From Firmicutes bacterium UBA5388 (lineage in GTDB: Bacteria > Bacillota > UBA4882 > UBA10575), in the NCBI GenBank assembly GCA_002409975.1, contig DHOO01000140.1:13098-23468 (forward strand): a stretch of DNA of 10,371 nucleotides. The letters run 5' to 3'. The notes below the pieces were generated by a model, which saw only the letters and a list, made by a program, of their open reading frames with translations, made no database searches and had not been told where the DNA came from. Position numbers and translations under genes: made by a program. Below, in pieces: positions 7,164-10,371 of this stretch. Every line of letters begins with the position of its first letter. The first letter of the stretch is position 1.

Positions 7164-8039
7164 TCAGCCTTTGATACCGGTCATAGAAATCCCTTGAACG
7201 ATGAATCTCTGTCCGATGAGAAAGATTAAGAAGAGCGGTAACAATACCAGAACCGCTCCGGCCATCACCACTCCGAAGGAGGTACTAGCCTGGTTCTGTC
7301 CAAAAAGGGTGTAAAGGGCAACTTGCAGAGTGTACATGCTGCTATCCGTGGCGACAATTGCCGGCCATAGAAAGTCACGCCACATTCCGGTAAAATTTAG
7401 AATACCAAGGGTGGCTAGAGCTGGTTTAATTAAGGGAAGGATAATCTTAAAGAATATTAGCACATCGTTAGCGCCGTCGATACGAGCGGCTTCACATAAT
7501 TCATCGGGAATTCCCCGCATGAACTGGCGGAGAAAAAAGATATTGAACACATTGGCCAAGGGGGGGACGATTAGAGCTCGATAGGTGTTGAGCCACCCTA
7601 GAATTTTGATTGAGAGATAGTTAGGGATTAGAGTCACTTGGGAAGGTACCATCATGGTAGCCAAAAAAACCATAAATAACTGGTCCCTACCTGGAAAGCG
7701 TAGTTTCGAAAAAGCATAGGCTGCCATCGAGGGGATGAGCAGCGCGCCAGCCGTATAAATTGTGGTGACGATTAAGGTGTTTTGGAAAGCCTTAGCAAAA
7801 TCGATTTCTTGTTTGAAGAGGTTGATATAGTTCTCAACTGATACATGCTTGGGGATTAGTCTGGGTGGTATTTCAAAGATTGCCTCCTGACTCTTAAGGG
7901 AGGTCGAGACCATCCAAAATAGCGGGAGTAAAGTAGAGATTAAGCCAAGTATTAAAAGGAAATGGATGATAATCTTTGGCGCGAGGTCTTGATGGGGTTT
8001 CTGTTGACTTGGATTAGAGATAACATGCGTCTTTCGCAT
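7164..8039 (-). CDS. CUT1 sugar ABC transporter permease, MalG/UgpE type
   Basis: The protein has 291 residues from the ATG at 8039. AGGAGGG (8046-8052) is 6 bases upstream of that ATG; the in-frame TTG at 8045 directly abuts the site and is not a workable start. About six membrane segments are visible, starting near residue 25. The EAA loop, which docks the ATPase, is present at about 181-207 (CEAARIDGAND then ILPLIKPAL). The C-terminus GQRFIVQGISMTGIKG is typical of MalG-type subunits. The binding site overlaps the TAG stop of the preceding permease gene and only 11 bases separate stop from start, so the two are probably translationally coupled. It should pair with the 8051-8935 permease to form the channel for the oligosaccharide carried by the binding protein. 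Confidence 0.93.
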   Translation of the reverse strand: MRKTHVISNPSQQKPHQDLAPKIIIHFLLILGLISTLLPLFWMVSTSLKSQEAIFEIPPRLIPKHVSVENYINLFKQEIDFAKAFQNTLIVTTIYTAGALLIPSMAAYAFSKLRFPGRDQLFMVFLATMMVPSQVTLIPNYLSIKILGWLNTYRALIVPPLANVFNIFFLRQFMRGIPDELCEAARIDGANDVLIFFKIILPLIKPALATLGILNFTGMWRDFLWPAIVATDSSMYTLQVALYTLFGQNQASTSFGVVMAGAVLVLLPLFLIFLIGQRFIVQGISMTGIKG

Positions 8040-8045
8040 GGTCAA

Positions 8046-8052
8046 CCCTCCT
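8046..8052 (-). promoter_or_regulatory. Ribosome binding site overlapping the upstream stop codon
   Basis: AGGAGGG on the minus strand overlaps the TAG stop (8053-8051) of the first permease gene and lies 6 bases before the ATG at 8039. This decides the start of the second permease and suggests translational coupling, which suits subunits needed in 1:1 ratio. Confidence 0.8.
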
Positions 8053-8935
8053 AATAACTGATTTCCTGGTCACGGAATTTGATCTGAATTAAGGTGACAA
8101 TAAAGATGAAGGCAAAAAGGATGTAAGAAGAAGCTGCGGAGTAACCCATTTTGAAGTAACGAAAGCCATTTTCGTAGATGAATAAGACAATAGTTTTGGT
8201 GGCATCCATTGGTCCTCCGCCATTTGTTAAGGTTAAAGGTTCGGCAAACAACTGAAATCCGCCGATAATGGATGTGATGCTGATGAATAAGGTGGTTGGA
8301 GCTAGTAACGGGATTGTGATGTACCGAATCTTCTGCCCTCCGGTGGCGCCGTCGATCTCCGCTGCTTCGTAGAGTTGCTCGGGAATATTCTGAAGTCCGG
8401 CCAGGTAAAGTAAGGCATAATAGCCGAGGCTGCGCCAGACCACTAACCCGACAATAGCTAACATCGCGTATCGTGTATCTGTCAGCCAGCTGGGGCCTTC
8501 GATGCCAAACCAGCCTAAAATAAGGTTTAGGATTCCATAGTCTTTACTGACTACCCAATACCAGACAGTAGTAATGGCGATTGCGTCGCTGATATAGGGC
8601 ATAAAAAATCCGATCCGGAAGAAATTACGGAATCTGGTGATCGGTAGATTAAGGAGAAGTGCCAACGCCAACGATAGCACAAGCGCTAAGGGTACCATAA
8701 GCACTACAAAATATAAGGTGTTAACGATGCATTTTAGGAATAGTTGATCCTGTAATAAACTTTTATAGTTTGCGAGGCCGATAAACTTGGCATTTCCCCA
8801 GTTGATTAAAGAGCGGACATTAAAATCGGTTAAACTAATATAAAAAGAGAAGAAAACCGGGAAAATGACAAAACAACTGATAATAATCAACGAAGGCGCT
8901 AAAAAGAAGAGTGGAGTCAGAAATTTCTTTTTCAC
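8051..8935 (-). CDS. CUT1 sugar ABC transporter permease, MalF/UgpA type
   Basis: The protein has 294 residues with a GTG start; AAGGGGG (8943-8949) is 7 bases upstream. About six hydrophobic segments are visible (near residues 9-31, 68-96, 107-129, 158-180, 212-232 and 266-287). The EAA motif at about 188-213 (LYEAAEIDGATGG then ITIPLLAPT) is the ATPase-docking loop of this family. FRNFFRIGFFMPYISDAIA and the LTNGGGP loop are also typical of MalF/UgpA-type subunits. It lacks the long N-terminal extension and extra segments of enteric MalF, as usual for most CUT1 permeases. It lies 136 bases after the binding-protein gene, across a large hairpin. No ATPase gene is nearby, so an ATPase encoded elsewhere, as with MsmX-type shared ATPases, is likely. 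Confidence 0.93.
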   Translation of the reverse strand: MKKKFLTPLFFLAPSLIIISCFVIFPVFFSFYISLTDFNVRSLINWGNAKFIGLANYKSLLQDQLFLKCIVNTLYFVVLMVPLALVLSLALALLLNLPITRFRNFFRIGFFMPYISDAIAITTVWYWVVSKDYGILNLILGWFGIEGPSWLTDTRYAMLAIVGLVVWRSLGYYALLYLAGLQNIPEQLYEAAEIDGATGGQKIRYITIPLLAPTTLFISITSIIGGFQLFAEPLTLTNGGGPMDATKTIVLFIYENGFRYFKMGYSAASSYILFAFIFIVTLIQIKFRDQEISY

Positions 8936-8959
8936 GGGTGTTCCCCCTTATCATATCCT

Positions 8960-9009
8960 GGCGAAGAACCTAACTTTTTCCGGTAATTTGTTCACGCTGG
9001 TTCTTCGCC
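8960..9009 (-). repeat. 11-bp perfect stem-loop between the binding-protein and permease genes
   Basis: GGCGAAGAACC (8960-8970) and GGTTCTTCGCC (8999-9009) pair perfectly around a 28-base loop. No T tract follows on the minus strand, so it is not an intrinsic terminator. Stem-loops at this place in sugar-uptake operons often protect the 3' end of the binding-protein message, giving more binding protein than permease. That role is inferred here. Confidence 0.55.
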
Positions 9010-9071
9010 GACTAGAACAAGTTGCAATAGTCTGGTAGTGGTAGTGTTTCTGCTCGAGTTTTTTATTGGTC

Positions 9072-10295
9072 TTAGTACTGAGACATAATCTTTTCTAAAT
9101 CTTTTGCCAGTAGCTGACAGGCTTCCAATGGAGTTTTAACACCATAGCAAGCTTCTTGGATTCTGGTGTTAAGCCGTCCTTCAATTTCTGGCCATTGAGA
9201 GATAACGGGTGGCGCAACCCCTTCTTTTAGTTGCTCATAAACGATTTTCATTAACGGATCGCTTTCACTGGCTATTCTCATCGCTTCTTTGCTGGCAGGG
9301 ATGGAACCGGCTGCTTCCCGCCATTGGTTTTGAATCTCGGGTTGACTTAAGAATTCAATCAATTTCCAGGCGGCCTGTTTTCGACGGGCGTCCTTAAAGA
9401 TGACCAGACCGCAGCCGCCCATAAAAGAGGAACGACTTTTCTTCTTCGGCATTAAGGCAATAGACCATTTACCGTCTAATTGTGGAGTTTCTGTGCGCAA
9501 GAGATTACCTTCCCAGAAACCGCCGATAAAAATTGGGAACCTACCGCTGGCTAAGTCTTGCCTGATATTGGAGCCGCCTGTGTCAAGGAGCGCGTATTGG
9601 TTTTTGAAGATATCGGCCACCCAAGCTACCGCTTCCACAAACGCTGCTTCGGTTACGGCTGGACGTCCTTTTTCATCAAGGATCCGGCCACCGTTAGCCC
9701 AGATGAAATTCATGGTGACCTGCCAGTTACCGGCTGCCATATTGACAGCATATTGCTCGGGACCTCTGGCGCGTAACTTTTGGCAACACTCAATAAACTC
9801 ATCCCATGTCTCCGGGAAATTTTTATAACCAATCTCCTCTAAAATATCCGTACGATAGAAGATAAATCGGGTGTCAGCATACCAGGGGATACCATATGGT
9901 TTACCGTTAATAACGTATAGATCTGTACAAGCTTCAACAAAATCATTCAGCTTCAAGGTCTTTGATTTGGCCAGGTAAGGAGTGAGGTCTTCCAAGGCTC
10001 CGGCCTCGGTAAACTGGGCCATATAAGTCGAACCCATTTGCGTAAGATCGGGGACGGTGCCACCGGCCACAGCGGTTAGCAGCCGATCATTCGCCGCTGA
10101 CCAGGGGATGACCTGTAGTTTAACTTTAATTCCCGGGTTTGCCGTTTCAAACTGTGGTAACAGTTTACCAATATTTTGACCTTCTACCCCCATTGCCCAC
10201 AGTGAAACCGTCTCCACGCTTGCTGCTTTAAACGTAGTGGTTGCCGTCAAGATGAGAATCAGGGCGACAAAAATTAACAGTGCCGATCTTTTCAT
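9072..10295 (-). CDS. Extracellular sugar (oligosaccharide) solute-binding protein of a CUT1 ABC transporter
   Basis: The protein has 407 residues; GGAGGG (10304-10309) is 8 bases before the ATG. The signal peptide has a hydrophobic core at 4-18 and a likely cleavage after about residue 24 (TTFKA/A), with no lipobox cysteine. The mature part matches the family-1 extracellular binding proteins: AVAGGTVPDLTQMGSTYMAQ (75-94), FTEAGALEDLTPYL, the NGKPYGIPWYADTRFIFYR block (130-148), and the ETWDEF helix. Several tryptophans (W138, W191, W199, W261) could stack on sugar rings. It would capture the oligosaccharide and deliver it to the permeases encoded downstream. A soluble, non-lipidated form implies a periplasm or another retention mechanism. 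The ligand is not readable from sequence; context suggests glucanase products such as beta-1,2-gluco-oligosaccharides. Confidence 0.92.
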   Translation of the reverse strand: MKRSALLIFVALILILTATTTFKAASVETVSLWAMGVEGQNIGKLLPQFETANPGIKVKLQVIPWSAANDRLLTAVAGGTVPDLTQMGSTYMAQFTEAGALEDLTPYLAKSKTLKLNDFVEACTDLYVINGKPYGIPWYADTRFIFYRTDILEEIGYKNFPETWDEFIECCQKLRARGPEQYAVNMAAGNWQVTMNFIWANGGRILDEKGRPAVTEAAFVEAVAWVADIFKNQYALLDTGGSNIRQDLASGRFPIFIGGFWEGNLLRTETPQLDGKWSIALMPKKKSRSSFMGGCGLVIFKDARRKQAAWKLIEFLSQPEIQNQWREAAGSIPASKEAMRIASESDPLMKIVYEQLKEGVAPPVISQWPEIEGRLNTRIQEACYGVKTPLEACQLLAKDLEKIMSQY

Positions 10296-10337
10296 TTCTT
10301 AATCCCTCCATAAGTTTAATACCCAAAATTATCGAAG

Positions 10338-10356
10338 AAACCTAAAGTCGGTTTAG
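10338..10356. promoter_or_regulatory. Operator-like overlapping inverted repeats upstream of the uptake operon
   Basis: AAACC (10338-10342) and GGTTT (10350-10354) form an inverted repeat with a 7-base spacer, overlapping CTAAA (10342-10346) and TTTAG (10352-10356) with a 5-base spacer. They lie 43-61 bases upstream of the binding-protein start, where an operator or promoter would be expected. On the minus strand GATAAT (10333-10328) or TATTAA could be a -10 box, but neither has a convincing -35. The window ends at 10371, so the promoter may be cut off. Confidence 0.3.
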
Positions 10357-10371
10357 TTGGCCATACTAATA

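Noticed and set aside
8040..8045. TTG at 8045 as the start of the second permease gene.
   Set aside because: The AGGAGGG site directly abuts this TTG, leaving no spacing; the ATG at 8039 is correctly spaced.
9400..9828. Plus-strand open frame of 142 codons antisense to the binding-protein gene.
   Set aside because: The opposite strand codes for clear binding-protein motifs throughout; the antisense product has no recognisable domain.
1..10371. Search for insertion sequences, tRNA/rRNA genes, CRISPR repeats and phage genes.
   Set aside because: No transposase motifs, regularly spaced repeats, cloverleaf patterns or phage-type genes were seen; gene content is uniformly carbohydrate use.

Overview
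The window looks like a bacterial carbohydrate-use locus with moderate GC and strong AGGAGG-type ribosome binding sites. There are no mobile elements, RNA genes or CRISPR arrays. Classic Shine-Dalgarno sites, ATG/GTG starts and lipoproteins fit a Firmicute-like or other strong-SD lineage. Two proteins carry clear lipoboxes, but the solute-binding protein has an ordinary signal peptide with no lipobox cysteine. That suggests, without proving, a cell with an outer membrane, such as a diderm Firmicute. The species cannot be named from the sequence.

Left half, plus strand: the last 26 codons of an upstream gene (2-82); a secreted GH144-like (PF10091 'glucoamylase' fold) enzyme with a C-terminal CBM9-like domain (176-2209); a small lipoprotein with a probable jelly-roll fold (2392-2988); and a second GH144-like enzyme made as a lipoprotein (3150-4421). 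The two intergenic gaps contain hairpins and an inverted repeat that may set the relative expression of the three genes.

Right half, minus strand, convergent: a solute-binding protein (10295-9072), two CUT1-type ABC permeases (8935-8051 and 8039-7164), and a cytoplasmic GH35-family enzyme with a GH42-like glutamine-amidotransferase-fold domain (7067-4641). The order binding protein, permease, permease, glycosidase is that of a sugar-uptake operon. A 16-bp perfect hairpin at 4569-4604 separates the convergent units and probably terminates both.

Working model (inference): the two surface or periplasmic GH144-like enzymes cut a beta-glucan, most likely beta-1,2-glucan because that is the characterised activity of GH144. 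The binding protein and permeases import the resulting oligosaccharides, and the cytoplasmic GH35 enzyme cleaves or rearranges them. No ATPase subunit and no transcription regulator is present in the window. The most interesting proposal is that this GH35 enzyme acts on beta-1,2-gluco-oligosaccharides rather than beta-galactosides.
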